This document shows, in pieces, positions 18,386-28,441 of a DNA stretch of 64,000 nt. The notes below the pieces were generated by a model. The model was not told the origin of the DNA, did no database searches, and saw nothing but the letters and a program-made list of their open reading frames with translations. The position numbers and the translations under genes are program-made. Positions within the stretch are counted from its first letter, which is position 1, and each line of letters starts with the position of its first letter. This stretch comes from Kastovskya adunca ATA6-11-RM4 (GTDB lineage Bacteria > Cyanobacteriota > Cyanobacteriia > Cyanobacteriales > Coleofasciculaceae): contig JAHHHJ010000006.1 in NCBI GenBank assembly GCA_019359445.1, forward strand, positions 62,001 through 126,000. Direction: 5' to 3'.

Positions 18386-19477
18386 TCACTGGAACAAGCT
18401 TTGTACCCAACCCAGGTTAGCGGTATCCCGAATAATCAGGAAAATTCCCAAGCCGAGGATGAGGACTAGTCCAGTTTGCATGATGCTTTCCTGGATGCGT
18501 CCGGGTAGAGGTTTGCCGCGAACGCCTTCAATCGCGAGGAAGGCGAGTTGACCGCCATCAAGGGCAGGTAGAGGCAAGATGTTGATGATTGCCAGGTTGA
18601 TGCTAATCAAGGCGGCAAATTGGAAGAGGTTGGCGGCATCTGAACGAGCGATATTAGCGCCAATAGCAACGATCGCTATCGGGCCAGAAACTTGTTCAGC
18701 CGTTTCCCCAAAGTTGCTAATCAGTTCCCCAAACCCTTGAACGGTGAGGATTGCCACTCGCTGATACTCTTCGGCAGCACTGCTGAAGGCTTCAATAATA
18801 TTATTGGCTCGATTCCTGACCACTTTGCCATTAGGAGCAAGCTGGACGCCAATTCGACCCTTGCCATCCGTTCCTGGTTCCGGCGTCAATTGCAGGGACA
18901 GGGTTTCTTCGCCTCGCTGAATGGTTAGATCTAGAGGTCTATTCGCATGGGATTGAATTTCTGCCATCAAGGATTTGAGCGCTTCTCGGTTAGCGCCTAA
19001 CTCTTCACCATCTACCCCAATAATTACGTCTCCTGATTTAATGCCTGCTTGGGTTGCCACCATACTGCTTTCGGCGGCAACTTGCGGCACCAACACCCCT
19101 GGCTGGTAGTTAACTTCTGGAGTACCAACCGTTCCAACTTGGGCAACTAGGAGGAAGTAGGCAAATACCAAGTTGGCAATCACACCCGCGCTAATTACGA
19201 TCGCGCGATCAAGAATTGGTCGATTACGTAGCAGGTTTGGGTCATCTGGAGAAATGTCACTATCGGGGTCATCGTCGGGGAAACCGACAAAACCCCCTAA
19301 GGGAAAAGCCCGAATAGCATATTCCGTTTCTGGCCCCTGGTACTTCCATAAAACTGGCCCAAAGCCTAGGGAAAAACGGTTGGCGTAAATTCCTTGAAGT
19401 CGAGCTGCCATAAAATGACCCAGCTCATGCACGATGATTAGAAGTGCTAAAACAGCGATCGCCGCCAAAATTGACAT
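18386..19477 (-). CDS. rseP: RseP-type site-2 protease (M50) with PDZ domain
   Basis: A 363-residue membrane metalloprotease that cuts transmembrane substrates such as anti-sigma factors. HELGHF in the first helix (residues 17-22) gives the zinc His-Glu-x-x-His. The second zinc ligand lies in NILPLPALDGG near residue 318. Between them is one PDZ domain (about residues 120-215, with GIKSGDVIIGVDG). Four hydrophobic helices flank these parts. Location is the cytoplasmic membrane. Its start is 80 bp from the serS stop on the same strand, so the two may be co-transcribed. Target unknown. Confidence 0.93.
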   Translation of the reverse strand: MSILAAIAVLALLIIVHELGHFMAARLQGIYANRFSLGFGPVLWKYQGPETEYAIRAFPLGGFVGFPDDDPDSDISPDDPNLLRNRPILDRAIVISAGVIANLVFAYFLLVAQVGTVGTPEVNYQPGVLVPQVAAESSMVATQAGIKSGDVIIGVDGEELGANREALKSLMAEIQSHANRPLDLTIQRGEETLSLQLTPEPGTDGKGRIGVQLAPNGKVVRNRANNIIEAFSSAAEEYQRVAILTVQGFGELISNFGETAEQVSGPIAIVAIGANIARSDAANLFQFAALISINLAIINILPLPALDGGQLAFLAIEGVRGKPLPGRIQESIMQTGLVLILGLGIFLIIRDTANLGWVQSLFQ

Positions 19478-19556
19478 AGCAGAATTATTTAATGTAACGA
19501 TTAAACATTTTTTAATTGTACGGTGTCAGACAAAACCCCTGCCTGCTTCTGCGGTA

Positions 19557-20915
<1,359 letters not shown>

Positions 20916-20926
20916 TCATTGACAGG

Positions 20927-21058
20927 GAGATGGGGAGCGGGGGAGCAGGGGAGCAGGGGTGCAGGGGAGCAGGGGTGCAGGGGAGCAGGGGTGCAGGGGA
21001 GCAGGGGTGCAGGGGTGCAGGGGTGCAGGGGTGCAGGGGTGCAGGGGAGCGGGGGAGA
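20927..21058. repeat. G-rich octamer array (gcagggga/gcaggggt)
   Basis: About 130 bp of 8-bp units alternating agcagggg and tgcagggg on the plus strand, giving a G4 run every eight bases and therefore strong G-quadruplex potential. It lies between the DUF3611 stop and the serS start, in the serS upstream region. The same unit recurs at 36105-36190 and, inverted, at 26170-26206. Confidence 0.9.
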
Positions 21059-21138
21059 GAATAATTGACGACGATTAGCCATTACTCCAATCGCCTATTT
21101 CATACTTCACCCGTTCGGCTGAGCTCACGGCCGAAGCC

Positions 21139-21173
21139 TTCACACTTCATCCTTCATACTTCATCCTTCACAC
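21139..21173. repeat. Short tandem repeat (cttcatcctt/cttcatactt)
   Basis: Tandem units of ttcatac, ttcatcc and ttcacac lie directly beside the DUF3611 stop codon. The same unit type occurs at 36240-36302 and, in reading frame, inside rsmB. Confidence 0.75.
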
Positions 21174-21740
21174 TCAGCCCTTATTAATCCGACTCAATAG
21201 CCAAAGAGCAGCAACTAGTCCTGCAAAGTGAGCAAAAATCGTGTTTGTGTTGGCTTGTACAACAAACAAATCTATTGGCTCAATAATCTGACCCCGGACG
21301 ATTAAACCAGGCTGTTGAGACAAAGACCTTCCCAAGGTACTACCAATGATCGCTTGCGCTCCGACCAAAGTCAGTAGCATTCCAGCTAAGTTGATCGCTA
21401 CTCCGGTCTGCAGCGCTTGAATTGTTTCTGCTTTACTTGGACGCCTAGAGTTATTAGGCTCTAGCAGAGCCTTCGCCATACGGACGTAACGGAATGCCCA
21501 ATAAGTCCCGACACCTAGTGTCACTAGCCCACAAATCGCAAAAAATATTCCCAGCCCAGTACCTGTACCACCTGCTCTACCAGGATTGTTACTAAAAACC
21601 ACGTACACAAGCAAGATGACGGTGGAAACCACGGCTAGTACTAATTGCACCCAAAAGGCAATCAAACCGCCTAGACGGAGCCGGAGAGCAAAGCGCTGGA
21701 GTCCTGGGGGGATGGAAGAGGAAGTAAACTGATCGCGCAT
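21174..21740 (-). CDS. DUF3611 family membrane protein
   Basis: A 188-residue protein with four membrane segments: about residues 25-50, 62-82, 112-135 and 160-183. The LQRFALRLRLGGLIAFWVQL start and the GVAINLAGMLLTLVGAQA block identify the DUF3611 family, shared by cyanobacteria and chloroplasts. Function unknown; a thylakoid or inner-envelope place is inferred from plant relatives. It stands before the serS/S2P group on the same strand, but a repeat array separates it. Confidence 0.85.
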   Translation of the reverse strand: MRDQFTSSSIPPGLQRFALRLRLGGLIAFWVQLVLAVVSTVILLVYVVFSNNPGRAGGTGTGLGIFFAICGLVTLGVGTYWAFRYVRMAKALLEPNNSRRPSKAETIQALQTGVAINLAGMLLTLVGAQAIIGSTLGRSLSQQPGLIVRGQIIEPIDLFVVQANTNTIFAHFAGLVAALWLLSRINKG

Positions 21741-21964
21741 TGACGTTGGCCGTTACAAATCAAGACCTAGGTTAGTTCCATTTTCTCACTGGTCGCCCCT
21801 GATCGTGAGTGCCAGTTTCGTAACTGTACTTGAGCGATCGCGTTTCCTACAAAAATTTTGTTAAAAAGGGCGAAATTGGAGAACTTTCTGCTGACGCTAT
21901 TTGTCATTATCCTAATAAGGCAGCTCTTTTCCAAAAGTTTCTCAAGGTAGCACGGTACCGATAT

Positions 21965-22459
21965 ATGGGAGCGACATTCAGGAAGCATCTCACCTCTGCA
22001 ACCTGCGCCATCGCCTTAGTGTGCAGCTTGAATCTTTATAAACGAGACGTGGCGAGAAATCCCCTGGATGTGGCTCAAAATCACTGGGAAGCGATCGCCA
22101 CTGAAGATACAGAACGCTTATCTACAGGTTATCGCGAAGACGCTATTCTCAATCAATCCCACGGTCTTGTGGCTGAAACTTATCAAGGTCAATCAATCAG
22201 TGCTGCCTGGGAGCAATTTTTTTCACAGTACACAATTGAAGACTTTAAAGTTGTTGCCAAAGAAAGACGCAATCGCCTCGTAGCAGCAGAATTTAAGATC
22301 ACCGCCAAGTCCGACCGAGGAAGCACTGTGTTTCTCTGGGTGTCCTATCAAGTCCATGTTGATGCCACTGGCAAAATTACACAGGAAGTCTGGCAGGCAA
22401 ATTCAGAATTCGTTGTGCAAGCTATCCCCACTCAACGCACAGAGGTCGATAGAGGATAG
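21965..22459 (+). CDS. NTF2/SnoaL-like domain protein with N-terminal hydrophobic segment
   Basis: A 164-residue protein: a hydrophobic stretch (TSATCAIALVCSLNLY, about residues 10-25) is followed by a cone-shaped NTF2-like fold, with AQNHWEAIATEDTERL, YREDAIL and GQSISAAWEQFF. Many such proteins bind small ligands or are polyketide cyclases or ketosteroid isomerase relatives, but no catalytic set is clear. The frame opens at a TTG (21830), but the residues before MGATFRKH are not domain-like, so the ATG at 21965 is chosen. Function unknown. Confidence 0.7.
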   Translation: MGATFRKHLTSATCAIALVCSLNLYKRDVARNPLDVAQNHWEAIATEDTERLSTGYREDAILNQSHGLVAETYQGQSISAAWEQFFSQYTIEDFKVVAKERRNRLVAAEFKITAKSDRGSTVFLWVSYQVHVDATGKITQEVWQANSEFVVQAIPTQRTEVDRG

Positions 22460-22740
22460 TTGGCGACAAATTTTTAAGTAAGCAATCTTGCTTTCTCCTC
22501 TCCTTTCCTAGAGCTTAATTTTAGGGAAGTATCTTCTCTTTGGTGAAAGAAGAATAAGCGACATCATTAAAATTAATTGTTATATTTAGCCGAGTTATTG
22601 CGGAAATTCCGCGAAGCATCCCGTAATTGATTAATTAGGCGTGAATTCTTTCTATTTATGAGTAGGGTAACCTGTCTGTTGTCCTTGCTCTGAATGACAG
22701 TACGCTGTTTCAGTATGAGTTTCCAGGGTCATCGAAAGCC

Positions 22741-23151
22741 ATGTTAGTGAAAAAAAGTCTTTTCCCCTCAAATCCGGTTGACTGGGATACTCTGCGGGTT
22801 ATACAGATGAAGCTTGAGGATATTTATCAGTTTTTTCGAGACCCTCCGCCCAACTATCTCAATAAGGAAGTCGCTGTTTGTTATATAATTTTTATCCTGT
22901 TGCAGCGAGAATCCTACGGAACCGAACTCATTGAGCAACTTGAACAGGACTATCCTAGCTATCGGCTCTCGGATACCGTCCTCTACAGCGCTCTCAAGTT
23001 TCTTGAAGACGAAGGAATCATCGTTGGGTACTGGAAAAAAGTCGAAGGACGAGGACGCCCACGCCGTATGTATCAAATCAGCCCGGAGTGGCAGCCGCAA
23101 GCGCAGGAACTTGCAGAATTTTGGTGTCAATACATTACAAGAGGTAATTAA
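22741..23151 (+). CDS. PadR-family transcriptional regulator
   Basis: A winged-helix protein of 136 residues (or 114 if it starts at MKLEDIYQFF, ATG 22807, where family-like sequence begins). The fold is shown by VCYIIFILLQRESYGTELIE (helices 1-2), YRLSDTVLYSALKFLEDEG (recognition helix) and the wing KVEGRGRPRRMYQISP. PadR proteins usually repress neighbouring genes; the nearest are the NTF2-like gene (upstream) and the CCB1 gene 155 bp downstream, but no operator is evident. Target unknown. Confidence 0.85.
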   Translation: MLVKKSLFPSNPVDWDTLRVIQMKLEDIYQFFRDPPPNYLNKEVAVCYIIFILLQRESYGTELIEQLEQDYPSYRLSDTVLYSALKFLEDEGIIVGYWKKVEGRGRPRRMYQISPEWQPQAQELAEFWCQYITRGN

Positions 23152-23306
23152 TTAAAGATCTGTTTATGGCGAAGCGCCACTTTAACTAGTCGCTACCAGC
23201 TTTTCTCTCCCCAGTTTGGGGTGCACCCGCTTTCCCAGTTCCTCCTCCAGCTACAATGTTAATCGCTGTTAATTGCCTGCTAATGCCTGGTTTCCGATAA
23301 AAGCCT

Positions 23307-23873
23307 GTGAGTACCCCCGTTCTTTCTTCAACGTTTCTGCTGACGCTACTGTTAGCCATTGGTCTATTTTTCTTTATTCGTGCTTCTGTTAAAGACCGTA
23401 CACAACAAGTTAAACTAGTCGCCGCCACCTCCGAAGACTCGCTGCTGACTCAGTTGGGGCAATATATGCAAGCACGATCCTACAAAGTGGCAACAGTCGA
23501 TGCTGAACAGCATCAAGTCACTTTTCAGGGGATTGTTCGTCCTAGCTTATTTTTGGCAACTCTCCTAACTGTTCTGGCTATCTGTGGCACCCTTTGTCTA
23601 TCACTGGTTCTGTCTCAACTCTACCCAGCTTTCTCCAATGCTTTTCTCGGACTGGTACTGCTTGCGCCCTTAGCTGGCGTCTATTACTGGAAAAAAGCAG
23701 AACGTCCAGAGCAAGTTTTCCTCCAGGTAGAAGAGATTACCAATGAGAAAACAGGTATCCAAAGCATCGTTACGGTGACTGCTCATCGGGATGAGCTTTT
23801 GGAGTTGCAACGCGCCTTATCCCTAAAACCCTCACCAGGATCTGCATCGGGAGGTTTTTTTAATCCTAATTAA
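23307..23873 (+). CDS. CCB1-like cofactor assembly of complex C protein (DUF3529)
   Basis: A 188-residue protein with one N-terminal membrane helix (residues 6-25), then a soluble domain (VKDRTQQVKLVA, YMQARSYKV, VTFQGIVRPSLFLA), two more helices (74-97 and 104-125) and a C-terminal soluble part (VTAHRDELLELQRAL). This matches CCB1, which with CCB2-CCB4 attaches haem c(i) covalently to cytochrome b6 of the cytochrome b6f complex. Translation starts at a GTG. It would act in the thylakoid or plasma membrane. The other CCB genes are not in this window. Confidence 0.85.
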   Translation: MSTPVLSSTFLLTLLLAIGLFFFIRASVKDRTQQVKLVAATSEDSLLTQLGQYMQARSYKVATVDAEQHQVTFQGIVRPSLFLATLLTVLAICGTLCLSLVLSQLYPAFSNAFLGLVLLAPLAGVYYWKKAERPEQVFLQVEEITNEKTGIQSIVTVTAHRDELLELQRALSLKPSPGSASGGFFNPN

Positions 23874-23956
23874 TGACATTAACCCCGCTAAAGCCTTGGC
23901 ACTGTAGCAGGGTTAAGTATCAAATCACCTTTTTTTTGTAGTAACTGGTGACTTTT

Positions 23957-24274
23957 TTAGCGGACTGGAACCGCAACTGTCGCCGTTTCTAGTGGAGATT
24001 CAAACAGCCTCAAGCTAGGAAACAGAAAATGATTCTCCTCAACATATTGGGCACCAAATAGCCCTTTTTCTGCCCAGAAGTAGCGGTCTGTCGTGTGTTC
24101 GTTCCGTTTCACTAACAGCAAAGCAGGAGGAGCGATACCTGTTGCTTGAATGTATTTCCTTGCTGCTGTGACTGGTTTATCTTCGCCACTTTCGATATTA
24201 TACTGAGGCACGTGCTCCAGAATTTTACGTCCTTCCTGACGACGGCGACTTTTGCGTTTGCGTCTTCTTGCCAA
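23957..24274 (-). CDS. DUF3155 domain protein
   Basis: A 105-residue protein with a strongly basic start (ARRRKRKSRRRQEGRKILE) followed by VPQYNIESGEDKPVTAARK and KRNEHTTDRYFWAEKGLFG, then VEENHFLFPSLR. This is the DUF3155 pattern, seen only in cyanobacteria; function unknown. The frame extends to an ATG at 24352, but a strong AGGAGG site eight bases before the TTG at 24274 and the start of conservation there favour the TTG. The basic N-terminus suggests nucleic acid or ribosome contact (inference). Confidence 0.85.
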   Translation of the reverse strand: MARRRKRKSRRRQEGRKILEHVPQYNIESGEDKPVTAARKYIQATGIAPPALLLVKRNEHTTDRYFWAEKGLFGAQYVEENHFLFPSLRLFESPLETATVAVPVR

Positions 24275-24647
24275 CCTCTTTACCTCCTCTTTCTGCTGAC
24301 AGTTGTAATGTCGGTTACAAAAGCCGTCGCAAGTATATCTGGTAGAGTTCAAAATATCAACATCTGTTTATAGAAAGATACAAATCGGGAGATCGCCTCA
24401 ACAGTTGGGGTAAAGAAGTTTTGAGAAGGTTCTGGCTAAGAAATTTATCGGAAACCGGAGATTTTCTTTAACGAAACTTAATAAAAGACAGCCCCCTATC
24501 AGGCGTTGCATCTTTCACCCTTGATTCTTTCTCCCTATTTTCTAGAGGAGTAGCTAGTTTCTTCTGCGGTTCTGCATTATAGAAAAGAGCCGCTACTTAA
24601 GGTAAGCGCGATCGCGCCGTTAGATTGACAACCCTTACCCTCACCGC

Positions 24648-25997
24648 ATGTTTATTCCTGCTAGTTCAGAATTTGTCACCCTATGCCAATCGCAGGTGTC
24701 AATATTGACTCAAGGCTTAGGAGCCGCGCTGAGTGCTGTGTATTTGACAGAAGAATTGGTCGAGGGAGCAGAAACAAAGCTAGTTCCCATAGTGGTTTAT
24801 CCTGACGTGCCGGAGGCATATAAAGAAAACACCTTAGCACTGCCGGAGCAGATTGAACAGGCGGAGTCTATGGCAAGTTTGCCTTCAACACCACTGCTGC
24901 TACCTGAGGCGTTTGGCAGGAATCAAAATTTCCCTCAAGGTTCAACTACTGCAAGTTGGCAAGAAAGTTCTTTGCAGCAGCAACGCCAAATCATTTTGCC
25001 CTTAATCCATGAAGACGTAGTGGTTGGATTGCTGGTGACGAGTCGGAAAGATCGACCTTGGACTAGTAACGAAAAAGGGCAAATTGAGGGGATTGCCAGG
25101 ACACTGACGGTCGCTTGTTTGATGGATCGGCGTCGTGCTTGGTTAGAGGAAAAGGTGAGTCAGCAGCAGCGACTGCAAGCCCAACAGCGCGATCGCTTAG
25201 ACGACTTACTCCATCAATTTCGCAATCCTCTGACGGCGGTACGGACATTTGGCAAACTACTACTGAAGCGACTGTTACCAGGGGATAAAAATTCTGAAGT
25301 GGCAAATAGTATCGTGCGGGAAAGCGAGCGCCTGCAAGAGTTGCTGCAACAGTTTGATCAGTGTTTAGATATGACGGAAGCGGAACTTGAGCCGTTAACG
25401 TTGACAGCCGCTCCGATCCCAGAAGAGGTTTCTGTACCTGCCTCCTATTCCCTTCTTCCGGGAAACATTTTCTCCTTAGAATCCTTTTTTGTCATTGAGG
25501 TTTTGTCGCCGATGTTAATCTCGGCACAAGCGATCGCCCAAGAACGGAATTTAGAGTTACACGCCCAAATTCCCTCAAATTTGCCGCCAGTCTACGCTAA
25601 TCCTAGAGCCTTGCGGGAAGTGTTGAGTAACCTGATTGACAATGCGCTGAAGTATACGCCAGCGGGGGGACGCGTTTATATAGAGGTCGATGTGCAGCAA
25701 CACTCCCCCCAGGAAATGTATCAGGCGATCGCGATTAGCGATACAGGTTCTGGCATTCCACCGCAAGATTTGGAACACTTATTTGAGCGGCATTATCGAG
25801 GCGTTCAAGCCGCAGGGGACATTCCCGGTAGTGGTTTGGGGTTAGCGATCGCCCAAGAATTAGTGGAACAAATGCATGGAGAAATTGAAGTCTTTAGCCC
25901 CGCCAATGCCAGTTGGATGGATGAGGAAATGCAAGAATTTCCCAGTTCAGGAACGACATTTATTGTCTGGCTACCGTTAGTGAGTGCTGAGTCCTGA
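24648..25997 (+). CDS. GAF-domain sensor histidine kinase, possibly Hik2/CSK-like
   Basis: A 449-residue soluble kinase. Residues 5-160 form a GAF-type sensor with a Cys at residue 13 (FVTLCQSQ). The dimerisation helix has phospho-acceptor His189 in LLHQFRNPLTAVRTFGKLLL. The ATPase domain has LIDNALKYTPAGG (N box), DTGSGIPPQDLEHLFERHYR and GSGLGLAIAQELVEQMHGEI. A GAF sensor with an early Cys and an HxxRNPL box recalls Hik2, the cyanobacterial relative of chloroplast sensor kinase, which senses plastoquinone redox state. I am sure of the kinase, not of the orthology. The final residues SAES and the TGA stop come from a tandem repeat. Confidence 0.88.
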   Translation: MFIPASSEFVTLCQSQVSILTQGLGAALSAVYLTEELVEGAETKLVPIVVYPDVPEAYKENTLALPEQIEQAESMASLPSTPLLLPEAFGRNQNFPQGSTTASWQESSLQQQRQIILPLIHEDVVVGLLVTSRKDRPWTSNEKGQIEGIARTLTVACLMDRRRAWLEEKVSQQQRLQAQQRDRLDDLLHQFRNPLTAVRTFGKLLLKRLLPGDKNSEVANSIVRESERLQELLQQFDQCLDMTEAELEPLTLTAAPIPEEVSVPASYSLLPGNIFSLESFFVIEVLSPMLISAQAIAQERNLELHAQIPSNLPPVYANPRALREVLSNLIDNALKYTPAGGRVYIEVDVQQHSPQEMYQAIAISDTGSGIPPQDLEHLFERHYRGVQAAGDIPGSGLGLAIAQELVEQMHGEIEVFSPANASWMDEEMQEFPSSGTTFIVWLPLVSAES

Positions 25998-26087
25998 GTC
26001 CTGAGTCCTGAGTCCTGAGTCCTGAGTTCTGAGTCCTGAGTCTCTTGAGTCCTGAGTCCTGAGTCCTGAGTCCTGAGTCCTGAGTAG
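25985..26087. repeat. Heptamer array (cctgagt)n
   Basis: About 13 tandem copies of cctgagt with few changes, starting inside the last codons of the histidine kinase. The kinase stop codon TGA belongs to the repeat unit. Related cctgagt/actcagg units are found inside anmK. Confidence 0.9.
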
Positions 26088-26398
26088 GGGAGAAAGGATG
26101 AAGACGGAGTCGGTGAATTCTGAGTCCTAAAGTAAGGAAGAAAGTATGGAGTATGAATAGGTTATCAGCTTCTCCCCAGCACCCCAGCACCCCCGCTCCC
26201 CAGCCTACTTTCAAGATTGTTCCAGCAAAAAAATAGGGCACGGACTTCCCGTTACCCTACTCATTTTTAGATTAATCCCTTAAGGGAAAGTGCTTATACC
26301 ATTTCTATTTTTGTAGGCTACAGAGCTGACCCCCGACCCCCCGAATTGGCGGGGGGAGCAATAGAAGTCGTTGCAGCGGACATTTCATAGATTTGGTA
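26088..26398. other. Repeat-rich intergenic region
   Basis: No gene seen. 26120-26160 has gaatagg/gaagaaag-type units; 26170-26206 is a C-rich array (cagcacccc), the inverse of the G-rich octamers at 20927 and 36105. A hairpin pairs cccccc (26337-26342) with gggggg (26351-26356) around gaattggc. The convergent kinase and SLH genes end on either side. Confidence 0.55.
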
Positions 26399-27661
26399 TT
26401 ACCTAGCGCTGATTACTAGGTCTTCTTCCAAGGTCAGATCCAAATCAGTATCTGGTTCAACAACGAGCAAGTCAACACTGTTACGACCTAGGAATTGTCG
26501 AATCAAGGTGACTATTGCACCTGCACCTGCACCAAGTAAGAGTTCCTCAGTGGCGATCGCATCGTCGCCTGTGACGGCGGAGATAGCAGCGGCGGCAGCG
26601 GTACCGATGGCAGCATTTCTGATCAAGGAGCTAACATTAGTACCCTTACGCACTGTTTCGGTTTCCGTAATGACCTCAGAGTTGGCATCAAGAGATATCC
26701 GCTGACCATTCGTCAGTACTAGTTCCTGAGCAACAAACTGAGTGCCGTTGCTGGCTGGGCGCAGTTCTCCTACAACTTGAGAATTCACGGGAATCAAGAC
26801 TCTACCATCGGCGGTGGTGATGTTTGCCGCAACAGTCAGAGTTAGGGGTACGGTTTCATTCTGAGTCACCAGAATCCTTTCTTGCTCGTAGCGTACGGGA
26901 AGAGTGGTTCCGGAAGGAATGCGGAAGTCCTGAGCGACGGGTGTAGGCGAGACGATGTACTGAGAGGCGATCGTTTGCGCTGCTCCTTCTGCTACCAAGG
27001 CTTGGTAGATGAAGGCGGCTACATCAGCTCTGGTTGCAACCTGCAGGGGATTAAGGGACTTAACCGTAGGATAGTTGACCACCAAACGCTCTTCGGTTGC
27101 AGCAGCAATGGGAGCGCGAGCGAAGTTAGAAATCCTGCTAGCGTCGTTGTAGTAAGCGAGAGTGGCTTCTGTAGCAGTGCTGGCAGTATAGTTCAGACCA
27201 TTTGCCAGAGAGACTAAGACTTGTTCGCGAGGAATGTTTTGTTCAGGGTTAAAGACATTACCGGGATAGCCTGCCAAAAATCCGGTCGTGTAAGCTTCCT
27301 GAATTGCAGAAGCTGCCCAGTAATTAGAGCGGACATCTACAAAGTTGATGGGGTTACGAATAGCTTGCTTGTTGAACTGTTGGTTCGCTTTCCGCAACAT
27401 AGCGGCGAACTGAGCGCGAGTTACTGGGGCGTTCGGGCGGAAGGTGCCATCGGGAAATCCAGCGATGATGTCTCGCTGCGATAGTTCGGAAATAAACTGA
27501 CTTGCCCAGTAACTGGAGGAAACATCGCTAAATGTTGTGGTTTGGGCAAAAACCGGGGCAGGGGCGACCATGGAAGTCACAATCGGTGTTACTGTTCCCC
27601 CCAATAAACCGAGGGTGAGGAAGAGGGCAGTAGTAGACTGCAAGCGGTTGAATTTAGACAT
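26399..27661 (-). CDS. SLH-domain secreted protein
   Basis: A 420-residue protein with a signal peptide (cleavage near APVFAQ, about residue 40). Three S-layer homology repeats follow: FSDVSSSYWASQFI to RAQFAAML, FVDVRSNYWAASAI to REQVLVSL, and a diverged third ending RADVAAFIYQAL. A beta-rich region (SGTTLPVRYEQERILVTQ) and a Gly/Ala-rich stretch with AAIGTAAAAAISAV and GAGAGAIVTLI precede an acidic tail. SLH repeats bind cell-wall polymers, so the protein is probably anchored in the envelope. The ATG at 27661 with a GGAG site nine bases upstream is preferred over the upstream start at 27697. Confidence 0.88.
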   Translation of the reverse strand: MSKFNRLQSTTALFLTLGLLGGTVTPIVTSMVAPAPVFAQTTTFSDVSSSYWASQFISELSQRDIIAGFPDGTFRPNAPVTRAQFAAMLRKANQQFNKQAIRNPINFVDVRSNYWAASAIQEAYTTGFLAGYPGNVFNPEQNIPREQVLVSLANGLNYTASTATEATLAYYNDASRISNFARAPIAAATEERLVVNYPTVKSLNPLQVATRADVAAFIYQALVAEGAAQTIASQYIVSPTPVAQDFRIPSGTTLPVRYEQERILVTQNETVPLTLTVAANITTADGRVLIPVNSQVVGELRPASNGTQFVAQELVLTNGQRISLDANSEVITETETVRKGTNVSSLIRNAAIGTAAAAAISAVTGDDAIATEELLLGAGAGAIVTLIRQFLGRNSVDLLVVEPDTDLDLTLEEDLVISAR

Positions 27662-27958
27662 TTGGGCGTTCTCCAAGAAAATCGTTTCGTTAAGCAATAA
27701 GACCTGAGACGGCGTCAGATGTTCCTGTAACTTGCTAGCCTGTGATTCGGGCTAATTTTAGCTACAAAAGGCTGAACTCGGGTCATTGAAGCTGTAAAGC
27801 ATGTACCTGACCTAACCATCCAAGACGCTGACCAGATTCAAATAGTTGCCTAGTTAGAGCAAATTGTTTTTTGTCAAGGTGTCTATCGGAATAAACAGGA
27901 AATCTACTGACTTAATGTCGTAAATCTTGCCAAAACTTGCTCTTTTGCACGGAAAAAC

Positions 27959-28378
27959 TTAGGCTTGCTGGTTCAGCCAACGGCGGTAAAGTTTTTGGAT
28001 AGCTTTGAGGACACCATTACTACTTGACTTAGGCGTTTCTGCCGGGTCAAGTTGTTGCAAGCGAGTCAGAAGCTTGGCTTCCTCTGTGGCAACGTCTCCA
28101 TCACTGTAGATCAGAGCGCTGATCGCTTCGATTAAGCGTTGATAATCTTCAGAATTGGGGCGATCGCCGAGATAAGCTTGTACCCACTTGTAAAACTCTG
28201 TTGGTTGCACGGCTCTGAGTTCGTGCAACAACGGCTGAATTTGTGGATCATCCGCAACGCCATGTTCCTTGGCAACTCGTTGCAAGTGTTGCCGTTCCTC
28301 TGGCTGAATTTTGCCATCAATCCAGGCAGCACCAATCAAAATCTTGACGAGTTGTTTAACACTGGAATCTGCAACCAT
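27959..28378 (-). CDS. TerB-like (tellurite resistance TerB fold) protein
   Basis: A 139-residue all-helical protein. VKILIGAAWIDGKIQPEERQ and AISALIYSDGDVATEEAKLL are the two acidic DG(K/D)..E motifs of the TerB/DjlA-like fold, which can bind metal. The C-terminus (AIQKLYRRWLNQQA) is basic. Such lone TerB proteins are common in cyanobacteria with no known function; no other ter genes are nearby, so tellurite resistance should not be assumed. Confidence 0.8.
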   Translation of the reverse strand: MVADSSVKQLVKILIGAAWIDGKIQPEERQHLQRVAKEHGVADDPQIQPLLHELRAVQPTEFYKWVQAYLGDRPNSEDYQRLIEAISALIYSDGDVATEEAKLLTRLQQLDPAETPKSSSNGVLKAIQKLYRRWLNQQA

Positions 28379-28441
28379 TGTGTTTTCCTCAAATTAATTC
28401 TTTGATCGATCGAAACAGTTCCCTTCAATAGTGGTTAGTGT

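Noticed and set aside
20927-21058. Possible CRISPR array at the G-rich repeats
   Set aside because: There are no spacers; units are 8 bp in direct tandem.
23879-23940. Intrinsic terminator after the CCB1 gene
   Set aside because: The taacccc/agggtta hairpin is present, but about 15 bases separate it from the T-run, so a rho-independent terminator is not well supported.
25960-26241. Minus-strand open frame with repeated residues
   Set aside because: Translation of the cctgagt array and C-rich repeats; no coding signals.
27959-28378. Tellurite resistance function for the TerB-like protein
   Set aside because: No terC, terD or related genes are nearby; the fold is widespread in cyanobacteria without that role.
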